Positions 35,801 to 49,640 of a DNA stretch of 64,000 nt are shown in pieces (position 1 is the first letter of the stretch; each line of letters begins with the position of its first letter). The stretch covers positions 236,366 through 300,365 of the forward strand of contig JXTC01000227.1 in assembly GCA_002914845.1 (NCBI GenBank), written 5' to 3'. The notes under the pieces are model-generated. The model ran no database searches, was not told the origin of the DNA, and saw only the letters and a program-made list of their open reading frames with translations. Both the position numbers and the translations under genes were made by a program. This DNA comes from Trema orientale (lineage: Eukaryota; Streptophyta; Magnoliopsida; Rosales; Cannabaceae).

Positions 35801-36760
35801 AATGGTGGTTTTCATTCACAGAGAATGCTTAGATCAGCTTCCTAGCAGAAGAAAAAAGATTCTGTCATCAGACTCGATTTTTAAAAAGGTTAGTTTGGGT
35901 ACCAAGGCGTTTTGTCCTAATTAAGGCAAGGCGTAAGCCTTGAGGTGCTTTGATGCGTAAGCCTCAAATTTTGGATTAAAAAAACACATTTAGAGATCTA
36001 AAATATGAAGCATTGATAAACAAAACTAATATATCATCATAAAAAGTCATAAGAACCATAGAATTAGAAAATAACTTCAAGTCTCAAACAAACCACAATT
36101 TAAAATTCAAACACACGATGAAAGGTCTCATAATGCAAAAAGCTAAATTAAATATAGAAGTCTAATATATAGATTTAGAAGGATAAAACTCGAAACTATC
36201 CCAGCCTAGAACAAACTGGACTTAGTAATCATCCTCCAAATAATCATGGCTTGAAGGATCCTCCCCATCATCACTATCAAGAAGAAGAGCACGTGAAATG
36301 AAATGGGTTGGAGGCTGAAGTGAATTGCTAGTATTTTGTTCTTTTAATTTAGTTATTCTATTGTTTTTTGGGCTGAGACTAAATGATGTATTTAAGATCA
36401 GACTTGGGCTGCTTATTATAAAGCCAAAATCTTATAAAAAGGGCATAATAGTTTATTACCGAGGCTTAAGCCTCGGTACCCGCCTCAGATGTGGGAGGCG
36501 TAAGCCTCCCATAGAAACCTTAAGGCTAAAAAAAATAGCCTCCCAAGGAGGCGAGCCTCAAAAACGCTTTTTTAAACCATGATCGGACTTCCTAAATGAA
36601 TGTTATACATATCTTGATCGATTTTCAACTTTGGCACGATGTGCAGGTAAATCATATTCTTTCTGCGATAAAGAGGAAAAAGTCCATGGACACCATCATA
36701 CTTTCCCTTGTTGCATCTGTGTGCACTTTTCTCATATTTATTTACTGGTTGAGCAAGTGA
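32893..36760 (+). CDS. GOS11: Golgi SNARE GOS11 (Qb-SNARE)
   Basis: Tail-anchored Qb-SNARE of Golgi vesicle fusion, orthologue of Arabidopsis GOS11 (mammalian GOS28 family). Five exons, all phase 0 with GT-AG introns: 32893-32931, 33898-34137, 34612-34776, 35550-35663 and 36647-36760. These give 223 aa, the same length as I recall for the Arabidopsis protein. The N-terminus MEVPSSWDALRKQARKLEAQ and exon 2 (VNSQMQAWVSSGGSEMVSHT) are near-identical to GOS11 rather than its sister GOS12. Residues about 14-130 form the helical N-terminal part. The SNARE helix spans exons 3-5, with the probable central-layer glutamine at Gln166 (in VMQRSTF). KRKKS precedes one C-terminal membrane anchor (about 202-221, ending YWLSK). 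The start follows a pyrimidine-rich leader. Intron 4 carries a repeat insertion. Confidence 0.95.
35880..36590. mobile_element. Repeat insertion in GOS11 intron 4 with 'ggcgtaagcc' modules
   Basis: About 700 bp whose ends carry palindromic modules: aaggcgtaagcctt and gatgcgtaagcctc on the left, ccgaggcttaagcctcgg and gggaggcgtaagcctccc on the right, closing with acgcttttttaaacca. In between, the reverse strand at about 36225-36300 reads as an acidic peptide (LLLDSDDGEDPSSHDYLEDD) like the tail of a hAT-type transposase, so this may be a deleted hAT derivative. The frame at 36325-36582 crosses the repeat and is not a gene. Confidence 0.5.
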
Positions 36761-39700
36761 AGATGAGGCTGTGATTCTTGATGGTACTTGTGAAATTGTT
36801 GAATCCTTCGTAGTTCTGATGCTCTTTCGTGGTCTATAGGTGGGGTTATCTTTGTTAGTCTACGGTGACATTTCTTCTTGTGGATAACTCCAATGTACTT
36901 TAATTCATCTTTGTTACAGTCATACATATTGCATTGCCTTGTGATGGCCAAGGCTATTCAAAGACAGGATATCGTTCCAAGATACGGAAATAAGAGATTC
37001 ATGCATTGCTAGTAGACGTCAACCAAGTTTTGTATCAAGCTTTTAGATTTTAGTAGATGTCTCTTGTTCACTATGCTGAAAAATGGAACTCAAATGTCAA
37101 AGGGATGATTTGGTTTATTTTTGGTTCTACCTGTATCTCACAATCTGTGTTATATGTTATATGATAAATCAAGTATTTAAAAATAATATACGTTAAAAGT
37201 TTAAAAATTACAAAATTCAATATGGGCAAATGAGAAGCATTATTGAATTATTTATAAGATATGTATGTGAATTTTTAAATTATCAAAATAATTATTTTGT
37301 AATATGGATCAAATTTAGAGCACTTTAAAAGACATTGACCACTATTAAACGAGAAAAACCCCAAAATTCATAGGGGCTTATAGAAATATGACAATACCAT
37401 ATCTAGGGGTGATCGCAATGAGGTTGGGCCTTTTTTTAGCCACTCTTCAATGCCCAAAATTGCAGTTGAGTTGTTTTCAGAATATGTGCAGTTTTCAAAT
37501 GACTGGAAAGAAAAAGAAAATTTATGGTGTATGCCCATATTTTTTAAATTGGTAATGAGTAAATCAATAGTTAGTAATTTATAGCTTAATGACCTTTTTT
37601 TTGTTTCCAAAAAAAAAAAAGAGTGTGAGAGTCCTTTTATTAATTAGGATGTTTTAGTTTCTTGCCATTTTTTATTATCCTTTACAACTGTTAACGAAAT
37701 CACTGTTAAGTAGTATATATATATATATTTTTTTTGGGTATATCAAGTTATTTAGTTAGTATATTTTCAAATATATCACACAGTGATTTTGATTTTTGGT
37801 GGATGTCCTTTTAGTCGTGGTATATCTTTTTATGAGATGGTCTACCTGATCTAGTTTTTATGGGGAAAAAAAAAGTTATGTATTTTGTAAATTGTGTTTA
37901 AGTTTGGGAAATATCTTTTTAGTTGTGGTGGATCCGTTTATAAGCTTAGTATATCTAACTCCGAAAATAATTTATTACAATAGTGGAATTGGTATATATG
38001 AAAATATACGGAATACATAATGCATATACTAAGAGAAAAAACAAATATACTACTTACGAGTGATTTCCCTTTAATGGCTGTAAAGTTTATTTTTTTGAAA
38101 TACTATGAACTCATAAACGTTAAAAAATTATATTTTAAAAACATTTTAATTAATGGCATTAATTTATAGGGAAAGTGGATTTTGATGAAGATAATACTTA
38201 ATAACATAACATGTAATATATATGAAAATATTCCCAGCATATAAATGAATAAACCAAAAGAAAAAACAAATGTATTATTAAGAGTGATTTTCAGAAATGA
38301 CTGTAAAGTTTATTTTCTGAAATTTTATGAACCACTAAACATTAAAAAATGGTTGAAAAACCTCTTAACTAAAACTTTTTGAAATTTCGTGAACTCATAA
38401 AGTTAAAAAAATGGTTTGAAAACTTAACTAACAAGCTAATACTAATTTGTACAAAAAAACAAAGTCTGATAAGAATAGTTTCGGTATTTACTTTTAATAG
38501 TTATCTAATTATGTAAAAAGAGAATATATATACACCATAACTTCACATAAAGGTATCCTGTTAATTAATAAAATGATTAAAAAGACAATCTAAGAAGGAG
38601 CAAAAATTTCTCATCTTCATCTCTCATTCTTTTTCAATTTCCTAAGAACATTCCCATTCAAAATTCTCGTCCATTGTTTGCCTTATTATTTTTTTAAAAA
38701 TTCCTTTTTATGTGTACTTCATCTCCTGCAGTTCTAATTTTTTCGATAATCTCTTTAATCTCAACTACTTAAAGCAGAGGATGTGAAATTTCTTTGCTTT
38801 ATATCCAGTTTGCTTTGTTTTATTATTATTATTTTTTTCCAAAAACTTGTGTTTTATCTCATGTTAATTATTTATTTCTCTCATAATTTTTATTCAATGA
38901 TTCAATCTTTTCATCTTAAAAATTAAAACTACTAATACATTTTAGTTTATGGATTTACTGGGAAGAAACTTTAGAGGGTGTTTGGGGTGCTCCTAACATG
39001 ACTTTTGTTCTTTGTTTTTCCTACTAAAACACGCTTTTTTTCTTTGGTTAAATGGTTAGTCACTCAAAAAAGTTTGTTATCGTTGTTGATTGAAGATTCA
39101 CTTCCTTTATTTTTATTTTGCAGGAAACAAAAAATATAAACTCTATTCAATATATAAAAATATAAATTGAATGAAAATGTATATATATATATATATATTT
39201 GAGGGAATTGACCGAAGATACTTGATTTATTGAATTGTTTTTAAAATCATTTCTTTTAACATTAAGGGTAATATATGTACTTTTTTCTATATAAAATAAA
39301 AGAAGCGCATGATCTAGTGTACCAAAATTAATGAGAGGCATAAAGATCGAAAGAACTATTTTAGAAATGGTAGGGTGTCAATGCTAAAAATTACCGTTTA
39401 AAATTTTTTAACGAGGTTGGTTTAAATTAAGGGTGTTAGGGTGCAAATATAACTCTTCTTGTATCATTTAGCTATAATTTTTGAATTATATACATTTGTT
39501 AATTTTTGGGCTTAGATGAGAAATATATCTATTCAACCCTAAATTTTAGAAATAATATATACATTGGTGTGGTGCGATTTGAACAGCCAAAAGGAAGAAA
39601 AAAAAAAGAAAATCTCAAATCACAAATCGAACCAAACCCTGTGACTTTAGAATTTCGTAAGTTAAACCAAACTTGTGTCTGTTGATTTGGTTCAGCTAGT

Positions 39701-42700
39701 TTTCGCAGATTATTGGTTTTTGTGACATTTAATTATCATTTAAATCTTAAAAGACATCAAAGGCTGAAGTACAACCCACTTCTCGTTTTATTAAAAAAAA
39801 AAAGGACACAATTCGAATGACATATTTTAACCACCTAGTTTTCACAAGAAACAATACGTAGTTTTCAACAATATGAAACACATCATAACAGCGATATGTC
39901 GTATTTTGAAACAAAAAGTTAAAACTTGTTACATCAACAACATGTCAATTTGACAAGATGCCCTGCTTTTCCAGCAAAGTTTTCGATGAAAAACATTAGT
40001 CATTTTGTGACGAACAACATATTTCTCCCCAAAAAATATTATATTCTTTTAATACTGAAACCAATATTCCCTATAAGCTCCTTCTTTATTTATTTATTTA
40101 TTTTTTTGGCCCTCTTCGTTCTCAGTCTAACTACCATCTGTTTCCGATTTTTTTCATTTATTTTTCTTATAGATCATTTTCCAACTGAAGTGATATTTAA
40201 TTGATCTAACGTATTTTCTTGTGCCAAACTCGAAGGTAACGCATTTATTTGTTATGCTAATTGGAACAAATTAATAAATCCGACAAGAAATTTGCATTAT
40301 TGGAACCATGACGTACTGGGTCCTGTACTACTTTTCTAGCTTAGAGACCGGAGCCAAGGCAGTAGTGTACTACTAGTGTGAGTTTTCAGAGTGAGAAAAA
40401 GAGAGATGCATGTCATTTAATTTTCATGTGAGACTTTTTGAAGTGGAATGAAAGATCTAGTTGTTATCACACTGATTAGTTTGATATCTTTCTATTCTAT
40501 CTAGCTATGTGGATGGAGTAAAGACTAGAATGATGCAAAAGTGTCAAGACTTTCTCCAAGTACTGAAACTGCATTCAGACACTGATTGCCACACGTTATG
40601 TAGACAGCGAAATCTCACAAAAGATTTTGGGTCCAAATTTGATTTTGACAAAGCAAAGCAAAACCCAACAAAAGAGAAGGGATATTGGTCCTTGCAATAG
40701 ACATTAATATTGCCAATAGAGAGATAGATAAATCAAAAAAAGGAGATACAGCACTTAATTATAAACAGCCAATAACATGTTTCTCATCTTTTACTTGAGA
40801 TACCCTTTTCATGTTTCATTGAGGTATGCCAAAATTTGTTTTGTGCTTATCTCATAGGCATACTTTAGGAATGTCACATGATTGATTATGACAATCAAAT
40901 AAAGTCATTTTAGACTAAGATAACATATAATGAGGAGCACATTTGGGGGGCTCTTCCCTTCAACTCTCTACATCTACATGTCGGCCACTTGTCGACGTCC
41001 CCACGATTTGGCTGATTACGAAGTACTACTATGTGTGTATATGTGAATGTATGTCTTCAAACAGAGATGTGGATTATATCCTATTGGTTAGTGAATGGAG
41101 GTTTATTTGTTCCCATGTGGGTTTTTCTTCACTTTGGGTGTCATATCCATGTAGTGCACACTTGTAAAATAGAGACAGGACCAAGCGCATTATATCATAG
41201 GCGAGGCATATATAAATTTGTACTTCAACTATATTTGTTATTAATACTATTTAAATTTTGGTATATGATTGATTTATTTCTTTTTTTTTTTGGTTAAAAA
41301 AAACTGAACATCGTGCTTTTTTTTTTAAATTTTTTTTTATTATCCCATTTATATTATACCGGAAAAAGAAAGTAATAATCAAGTAAATAATCTACAGGAA
41401 CTACTAATATATAGCATATATATATATAGTAGACGTCACTGGTTTGAATGTACCTAACAGAAAAGTAAGTCCGAACTATATAATGACCCTAGATTATAAT
41501 AATACAATAGTAATCTAATTATATCTCAGTTTGTTATCTCATAAGAAGCGGCCGGCCGAGTAAGGGTGCTTGTCTATAAAATTTTCGAATCTGGTTTTAA
41601 GGGATTTGTTCTACTTAATATAAAATGCTTTTAAATAAGTGATCCGGAACTGATGCTATTTTTGTCTTTTCGTTTTAACATTGTATATATACATATAATA
41701 AAAATTAAAAGAAATATTTATAGCTCTGCTATAAAATTCTTCAAAATAGACAAATAACTTAGCGTGTTGCATCCAGAAATTCCTCCTTCTGACTAATTCT
41801 TTCGTCCATAGCATTCCATTAAATATCTAATACCATCAAAGTATAAAAATATATTACTCTTAAGCATGGTTATTTCTAATTTCGCGACACGTCTGTGATA
41901 TGACTGGCAGGAAAAGAAAAAGATTAATTGAAAAGCAAAGAAAATTAAAGGGTGTAAGCACACAAGGTGCTAGCTAGCTATACAAATCAGCACTATTTTA
42001 AAATCCCAAATTGAAGTTATTTAGTTATAAATGGAATGAAGTCTTGATCAATTTATTAATGGATTATGATCACACGAGGATATTCAGTGCTAAGTGATGA
42101 GGCCGCATTAGTGATCGAGGGCAATTATTTTATAATATGATCATTAATGCGGTAGACTGGCTAGTGTGTTTGTACTTATTAATCAACAAGAGAGAGAGAG
42201 CCGCGCTCAATTCAACTAAGCTTCAACACAATGCTTTACATTCTGTGACCTTTAAATGTATCCTCATTAGTTTAGCGCTTTTTTTTTTTTCCCTTCTTTG
42301 AAGCAAAAGATGTCCTTTATGTTCAAAAAGTATTCTTACAAAAAATTAAATATATGCTCAACAAATAGCCATTTCGAAAATTAGCCATCTGATAATATTA
42401 TCAATAAAAAGTTCTTTCTTTTTCCCTTAAGCCGAATTTCACGGCACAATTCTCTTTGGAACCTTTCAAATTCAATATGCAGACAGATGGGGTTACCCTT
42501 TTCTTGTCACTTTTTCATGTTGAAGTGAAGGATATATGTATGAGGAATATAAAGCCAAAAAGAATATTTATATTTCCAAAATCTTTTTATATATGGGATG
42601 GTTCTCACATATCTATCAATTTGTCAAAGAATTATTTCCTAAGGCAATCAAGAATAATAAAAAGCATGTGATTGCTTAGTATACTACCTATGGTACTAGA

Positions 42701-44907
42701 TTCCTAGACGACTGTCCCAGAAGATGTGATTGCAGAAGAAATATCATTGGCTTAGTCGTCTCTAGTTTGGAGGCTTACCTAACATTTCTAATGAATTTCA
42801 ACTATGTGTCACCTAAATCAAGACTAATTTTGCTTTGATGATTAGAGAGTTTAAGTCACATCGTGATTTTGAGAAACCCTTTTGGTATTTGTATTGGTAT
42901 ATACAAATACTCTGAGTATGTTTCTATGATAGAGAATTAATTCTAGCGTATAAACGTGACTGATGCGGCTATTTATCACCCTAATACTTTTTACCGTATT
43001 AGGTCTCATGATAGAGTCCATTTGAAATTTTAAATGTAGTATATGGGATGTGAGGTATTTTGCAGAAGAAGTTCTCTAGCGTAGGTTGTCAATCGGCTAG
43101 TCACCAATTATATGAGATAGCTATATTCAAGAGAAGAGCTATTACGTGGACTGGAAATTTCTTGGAAATTTCTAACTACAATTGTAACCCTCCCTAGTAC
43201 TTTGTACAAATCAATATGTACAGTTATTTGGTTAAAAATATTAAAAAGGTGCACTAACTATCATTTTAATGACAGTTGAAACTTTTAGAAGTGGAGGATG
43301 ATTGAAAATATAATTTTGTATATATACGTATCTTTTGACACAAAAGTAAAAGCGTTTGTATATAATTTAAAGATAAAAAATTCAGCTTCAAGACTGGGAA
43401 AAAAAAAATAGATTGATCATGTACGTTGTTTGTCGTCTTTATAGCTAGCTTAGGTGGCCTAGTTAGTATTTTTTGAAAAAAAAAAAAAAAAGTGGCCCAG
43501 TGATATAAATAGTTCGGGAATTATATGAAGCTAAGAGATTCGTTCTCCCGTGTCCCTCAATGTATATAGTTTATTGTGCAATTTCTTTTCTTATCTTGAA
43601 CGTTTTCATTTTATTTATTTTAATTTGAATCTAAAACAAGATCACGTAAGATGAAGCACAGCATGTAAAAAACATGAAACCACCAGGCTGTCCTCAAGAT
43701 AACATACATAGTGACCGGAATTAGAAATTTACTCATAAAAATAGCTGCAATCAATTATTGGAGCTAACTCCATTTAAGTAAAATATCTACTTGGTACAAG
43801 TAAAAGCCCATACTTAAAGGATGAAAGCAAACTCGAGTAATAGTAATATTTCCTTTCTAGACACTATACATAATATTATACCAAATAGGTATCTAGCAGA
43901 CTCTAATATATAAAATCTTATGCAACTGGCGGGTCGACATAGATTTAGACATCTGAAGACTATAATATCTGTAAGTTTGGTTTGGATGTGGAATATTGCC
44001 TTATCATGGTCTACATATATAGTTGTTGATTCTATTTGTTCTTTAAGAAAGGCTGAGATTTTTTAAGTAACCCAACATATATACAAACACATATTTGTAA
44101 GTATACCCATGTTTTCAAAGTTCCGTTTAAGCTAATCAAACGGTCCAAAAGGCGTTTTATTAGGACATAATTTGATTTTGAGACATAATTTAGAAATTAA
44201 GGCACTGTAAGGTTGATGATATATATTCTTATATAGATATATATACACATTATATATACATAGAAAATAAAAAAAAAATGTACGTAGAAGTTAGCAAATT
44301 GATTAAGCAAACTCCACAAGTTTCCAGCGTGCAAGAGCACTTAAAAATAGTTTGGACAAGGTCACATTAGTCACTGCGCAATGAATAGGACAGAAAGTGC
44401 TTCTGTAAGGTGATTTTGTTAATCTTCCATTCTGATTGATCTAGTTTATATATAAATTAAATCCATCTTAAATATGTATTAAAATATATATCTTCACGTA
44501 AAAAAAATAGATTTCTTATAATTATATATTATACTGAAGAAAGTTTATAAACTCCAAAACACAACTCAAAATGCATAGAGAAAAAGGTACAAGGGGACAA
44601 AAATTAATAAAGGAGTAGTAATTATAAGGAAAACACTCAATATGGGGTAGCCTACAGGGAAGGAAAAGACGTACATGGATGTTCCTCATGAGTTTCAATC
44701 AAACTGCTTTACAAGTTTTTGTAACTCTCTCTCTCTTCTTAAAAGTCTTATTCTCTAAGTCTTGTTATATTAAGACTTTGTAACTGTTAAATAGTGGAAT
44801 ATCCATCTATACATAATAGCACATAGAGCATTTATTATAATTACCATTTCCAAATAAAAAAAACCAATCTCAATTCTTAATTATCTCCCGTAAGGAAAGA
44901 AAATTCC
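36761..44907. other. 8-kb AT-rich intergenic region
   Basis: The first part holds the GOS11 3' untranslated region (to about 37100). I found no credible coding frame, RNA gene, LTR or inverted-repeat element in the rest. Short (TA)n tracts occur at about 37714, 39180 and 41418. A moderately complex stretch at 42690-43200 could be degraded retroelement sequence, but nothing in it is diagnostic. The frames at 39926-40204, 40509-40700 and 40943-41297 lack any family resemblance. Confidence 0.5.
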
Positions 44908-44916
44908 ATGATATGA
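44908..44916 (+). promoter_or_regulatory. Start-overlapping two-codon upstream ORF
   Basis: Directly before the zinc-finger start the sequence reads ATGATATGA: an ATG-ATA-TGA mini-ORF whose stop overlaps the main ATG (TATGA). The first ATG has a T at -3 (weak context) and the main one a G at -3, so leaky scanning or re-initiation would be needed. Coordinates may be off by one base. Confidence 0.5.
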
Positions 44917-45821
44917 ATCCCCCAATCCCAATCCCAATCCCAATACCAGAGCGGCCATCATATTCCTCTGAAAAAAGTAGTACTACTACTTCTTCGAGCC
45001 TAAAACTCTCAATGGAGATGCAAAAGCAAGAAGATCAAGATCATGATCATCAACAAGATAACACAGAAGTTCATCATGGTCTCGTATTGGATCTTAGCCT
45101 TCCTAAGTCCCATTCCGATCACGGGTCGAAGCCCGAACTCAACTTCATCGACTGCTTCGACACCGCGAATTCGTCGAAAAACTCCTCGGACGAGACTAGT
45201 CCCGAACATGATCACGAAGATCCTGATCAATCTGGGATTAATATTAATGAAAGTGAGCCTCGAGTTTTCTCGTGCAACTACTGCCAGAGAAAATTCTACA
45301 GCTCGCAGGCGCTTGGGGGCCACCAAAACGCGCACAAGAGAGAGAGAACGTTGGCCAAGAGAGGGCACAAGGTTGTTGGAGCGGCGGCGTTTGGGATCCC
45401 AAGTATAAATTCGTTTCCGTACAGATACTCAAGCTTGGCCTCACTCCCTCTGCATGGCTCCTTCAATAGGTCACTTGGTATTCAGGTTCACTCTATGATT
45501 CATAAGCCTTCTTTTCAGCCAAACGTGAGTAGTAGTAGTAGTGGTGGTACTATTGGCTCGTCTCAGCTTTATGGACACAATGGTTGGCTAAGACTGCCTA
45601 TTGGTCAACAACCGGCGGTTGGACGACTCGAACCGGAGGTTTTTCGTGGGGCTGGAGAGGCCGGAGGGTATTCGTCTTCGTCGAGTGGCGGCCCGGCGAG
45701 GTTTGAGGGTGTTCGGAGGTTTTCTCCGGCGGGTCACGAGGAAATTGGAGGATTTTGGTGGAATAGTAGTAAGAATAAGCAAGATGAGATGCAGAAACTT
45801 GACTTGTCTCTCAAGCTCTAA
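44913..45821 (+). CDS. Single C2H2 (QALGGH) zinc-finger protein with EAR motifs, ZFP3/4/7 type
   Basis: Intronless 302-residue nuclear transcription regulator. It has one plant-type zinc finger, C121-x2-C124-x12-H137-x3-H141, with the QALGGH signature at 132-137, followed by a basic stretch ([10 protein letters not shown]) typical of the ZFP1/3/4/7 subfamily. Two repressor-type EAR motifs are present: LDLSL at 59-63 and a C-terminal LDLSLKL at 296-302. Other subfamily marks are [22 protein letters not shown] after the finger and [19 protein letters not shown] near 230. The N-terminus has an Ile-Pro repeat (PIPIPIPIP) and Ser/His/Asp-rich low-complexity parts. Related Arabidopsis proteins act in hormone responses and epidermal development; which one is the orthologue cannot be settled by eye. 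Frames on both strands across it are shadows. Confidence 0.9.
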   Translation: MNPPIPIPIPIPERPSYSSEKSSTTTSSSLKLSMEMQKQEDQDHDHQQDNTEVHHGLVLDLSLPKSHSDHGSKPELNFIDCFDTANSSKNSSDETSPEHDHEDPDQSGININESEPRVFSCNYCQRKFYSSQALGGHQNAHKRERTLAKRGHKVVGAAAFGIPSINSFPYRYSSLASLPLHGSFNRSLGIQVHSMIHKPSFQPNVSSSSSGGTIGSSQLYGHNGWLRLPIGQQPAVGRLEPEVFRGAGEAGGYSSSSSGGPARFEGVRRFSPAGHEEIGGFWWNSSKNKQDEMQKLDLSLKL

Positions 45822-48160
45822 GCACTTTTTTCTTTTTTTTTTGTTCATATATTTTTTTTTTTTGTCTTCAATTTGAATTTGTCATTTTTATTGATTAATT
45901 AGATCATCATCTTGTTTACCTATTAGTTTATTTGCAACTTTTGTAAATGCTTTGAAAGGTTTTAATTTGTTTCGAAATTCTTAACTTGGAAAACCGAAAT
46001 TAATATATTCCAAATGTCATATGAATGAGTTTGGTTGGAACACTAGGATAATTTGCATTGGTTACTCATTTCATTTTCCCTTTTATTTTTCCACATTTAG
46101 ATGTGAAGCTTGGAAGTCAATCTCTATGCGTACAATAAATACAGCTGTTAGCCTAGTTAGCTTTCTAAAGTCTTAGAGGGATTTCGCCCACAACATGAGC
46201 AAAGTTTCCCATTGATTCACATTTCAGATTCCAATAGTGACCTAGATTCAACTTTGAGGAACAATATTGCCAAGGCTGGCATCAATATTGATGGTAGGTC
46301 CCATCTCCAATTTCAAAGTTTACTCTTTTATTAGTACGCGGTAATAGAGCACTTTAACATACTTTTAATTTTCAATAGTGAGAGAAAAGACGAATTTTAT
46401 TTATTAAGCTAAAATAGTATGCTGTTATCACTAAAATATTTGCTAAATTTTATACACTAGAAGATCAAACCACATCACTAATAGATTGTCACTTTTTGTA
46501 TTAACAATTAATTTTGATTGATTATCATATCAACCATCTCAACTATATGTCGAGAAACTGAAATTAGAATCCACCCTAAAAATAGAAAAATTATGAAATC
46601 TGCATTAAAAAGTAAATAGTTAATTATCATTTTTTTAACTTGCTGAGAATAGTATATATTTATATCATGTTATGTTAGTAGTCAAACAGTAAAAATATCT
46701 TGGTATTTAGTAATTATTGTACGTGACAGTTTAGTTCACCAGATATCAAACATGGGACTCTTTGAATAAGGTGATCCATCTTATAGTTATCGAGTGACAT
46801 GGGGCACAAAACGTGCACAAAATTGGATGCTTGTGATTGTCATTTCCCATAATTCAATTGACATGGTCACCCACAAAATGTAATACATCTTGGACGGTTG
46901 TGATTGTCGAGCTCTAGACAACATCTTTGACCCACCAGCAGTTAAAGTAATAGACCATCTCTATTGTGATCAAAAAAGAGGTAGGTGCGGCAAACCCATG
47001 TGAAAACAGGCCACATAATGACCCTTTTGCTATGCTATCACATCATCTTTACTCGTATTATATTATGGGTAATCTTGATGGCCTTTGATTTTTTACCAAG
47101 AAGATCTCTAGGGTGGGACCCTATAATAATGGTGGGTCCGGATCCTTTTGATGTTTACAAACCAAAATAATGTGGAGTTAGTCATAATAGAACAAAATTT
47201 CTCCTCAAATTAAGATGTAAAGTAACTGAAAGATGTGTCATTATGACACTTAATTATCATTCAATTCTTAGATTAAACAAGGACTATGATAGAGTAACCG
47301 GATGTATCACACTGTCACGGAGTCTTTAAAATGAAATACTAATTAAGCATATGGGTTTTGGCCACATGCTGTAGATCAGTTGGGTTGTCCATTTATTTGT
47401 GTTACACTGCCTTATTCTTTACCATTTCTTCATTAAAATATTAATGTGGGAACCATTGATTTCGCCTCTCAATTAAGGAACACCTTTTGAAATATAAAAA
47501 TTTTACCCAAAAAGAGATACATGAAAGATTTGGAGCTATCATGTTGCTGAGATTAGGTGAAAAATATATCTATAATAAAAATAAAGCATGACTTGGTCTT
47601 CCCTCATTAGCATAGTACGTGATAATTAAAGATGTTTTGTCGTCTTCCGGGATTTAAATATTGTATTTAATCTTTTCAGATTATGTGTTTAATAACTTTA
47701 ATTAGTTTAGTAAAGGTATATGATTTGTCGATTTCAATGGAGGAACATTAAAAAAAATAAAACAAAGAGATAATCTACATCAGACACATGGGGCTGTATA
47801 TATAAATACTGTACATGTTGTAGAAGACCTGTTGACAAAATGTTTTTGTCTTTTAACTCCTTTAACTAATGCTACATTCAGAATTAAATTTTTCTTCCAC
47901 TTTGTGGAGAAACTATATAGTTATAAACGCCATTTCAAAAAGCCCCGTACGCATAATAAAATCTAAATAGATAATTTCGTTGAATGACAACATAATCTAA
48001 TTACGAGCCTTCACAAGCAGTACTCCTAGCAAGCTTACCTGTGGAAGAGATTAATAACAAAAGTTTTATAGAGTGAGAAAAGAAATTTTAACTTTTAAAA
48101 TCATGAGTTGTCAATATTTAGAAAATGGTTACGGAGTGGGAAAGACTTTTTAATACAAAA
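45822..48160. other. Intergenic DNA, nothing recognised
   Basis: Begins with the 3' untranslated region of the zinc-finger gene (poly-T rich). No gene was found. Two similar phrases, ggatgcttgtgattgtca and ggacggttgtgattgtcg, lie at about 46825 and 46894. Confidence 0.5.
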
Positions 48161-49096
48161 ACTTATGAATTCGAAACAATTTAATAAAATTAATTTTGAA
48201 CTCAATTATATAGAGCGAAACTCTTGAACTTCCCTAATATAAGTTCTGTTAGAAAAAGAAGGTTTTTTTTTTTTTAATGATTTAAGTCCTCATACTTTTA
48301 TTTGTAGCTTTTAGGTCTTCGTTCTTAGATTTTTGTTTCATATTAATACATTTTTTTTTTTATCCAAAACTACCGTTAATTAGTACTTACCTAAAATATG
48401 CTCATCTTAGCAAGGGTAAAATTGGAAACAAAGGGAAAATATTATTATTATTATTTTTTTAAGAAAAATAAGTTGAGTTATCATTTTCGTTTAATATGGA
48501 GGTAGGAAATTAGAAAATTTTTTATGGTTCTAATATAGATTCAATTTGGTTCAAGTATTAATCTATCCCATGAATAAATTGTATCTCACCTCTTGGAAAA
48601 ACAAATTTATCTTTCTTTAAAGCTATCCAATCCTGCAATCTTTATAAATATTACTATTATTTATAGGTCCTAATAACCTTTATCGTTAACCAGACGTGTA
48701 TAGGGAAATACTTGTAATTTTTAATCTTATTTACCACCTATGAATCATGTTTATAAATAATTATGGAATATATGAAGTAATATAACCAACATAAAATGAA
48801 TTATAGCACTTCAACATAAAATGGTAAATAAAATAGCACATATATGTATTCTAGATAGAATAATACTTAGACCAATAGTGGATGGTCTATATATAAAATA
48901 CATATTTTTTTTAATGAAAAATGGATGGCCTATAAAAACCTAAAGTTACAAATTAAAAAATAGAGACTTAATCCTAAAAAAAACTAACAGAAACACTTTT
49001 TTTCCTTATCACAACTAACACTAAAGAAGTTCAGGAGGTTTTGTTCTAAAGAATTAAGTTCAAGGTAAATTTTACTAAATTGTTTCGAGTTCAGGA
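48161..49096. mobile_element. Inverted-repeat (fold-back) element
   Basis: The left arm (cgaaacaatttaataaaatt ... ttgaactcaatt ... ctcttgaacttc) matches the reverse complement of the right arm (cgaaacaatttagtaaaatt ... ttgaacttaatt ... ctcctgaacttc) over at least 100 bp. The interior is AT-rich with no coding frame. No target duplication was defined. Confidence 0.55.
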
Positions 49097-49284
49097 GAAT
49101 TTTTTTTAATTAAAAAGCCAAAAAAAAAAAAAAAACAATAGAGCTATTCTTGTGCTAACGACACTTGTCATCCACATTAAATCAATACCAATCAACGCTT
49201 AAAATGAATTTTATTTTATGTTGATCTATATAATAAAGTCATATATTTTTGCCACTCACAATTATTTTTTGCATTTAATTTTAG

Positions 49285-49640
49285 AGATAAATTCACTTTT
49301 ATACCTTCTATTTTAACACTTTGTTCAGCTTGTACCTTGTATTTTGGTTATTATCAATATTAACTCTTAAATTTAATAGTTACAAATTTATAGCTTGATA
49401 CCAATTTAAAGTAGTTAATTTATTAAAATAATTTAATAAATTTATTCTCGGATCCGTTTTTATATGATTTATTTTCAATTTTTTAAACGGCATCTTGGTA
49501 AATTAACTGCTTTAAATTGATCTCAGAAAATAAATTTGTAACAAATTTCAAATATAGGAGTCAATGTTAATAATAACCAAAACATAAGATATAATTTAAA
49601 TAAAGTGTCAAAATATAATGTATAAAAGTAATATTATTCC
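49285..49640. mobile_element. Fold-back element of about 355 bp
   Basis: The two halves are inverted copies of about 150 bp: ttttggttattatcaatatt on the left against ttttggttattattaacatt in the reverse complement on the right, with acaaattta and caatttaaag(t/c)agttaattta matching further in. A related arm occurs at 51690-51900 (ttttggttattatcaatatt again). Confidence 0.65.

Noticed and set aside
40509-40700. 63-codon frame with a Lys/Cys-rich peptide
   Set aside because: No similarity to a known family, no splice context, and isolated in AT-rich DNA.
45009-45876. Several open frames overlapping the zinc-finger gene
   Set aside because: Shadows of the zinc-finger coding frame; none has recognisable features.
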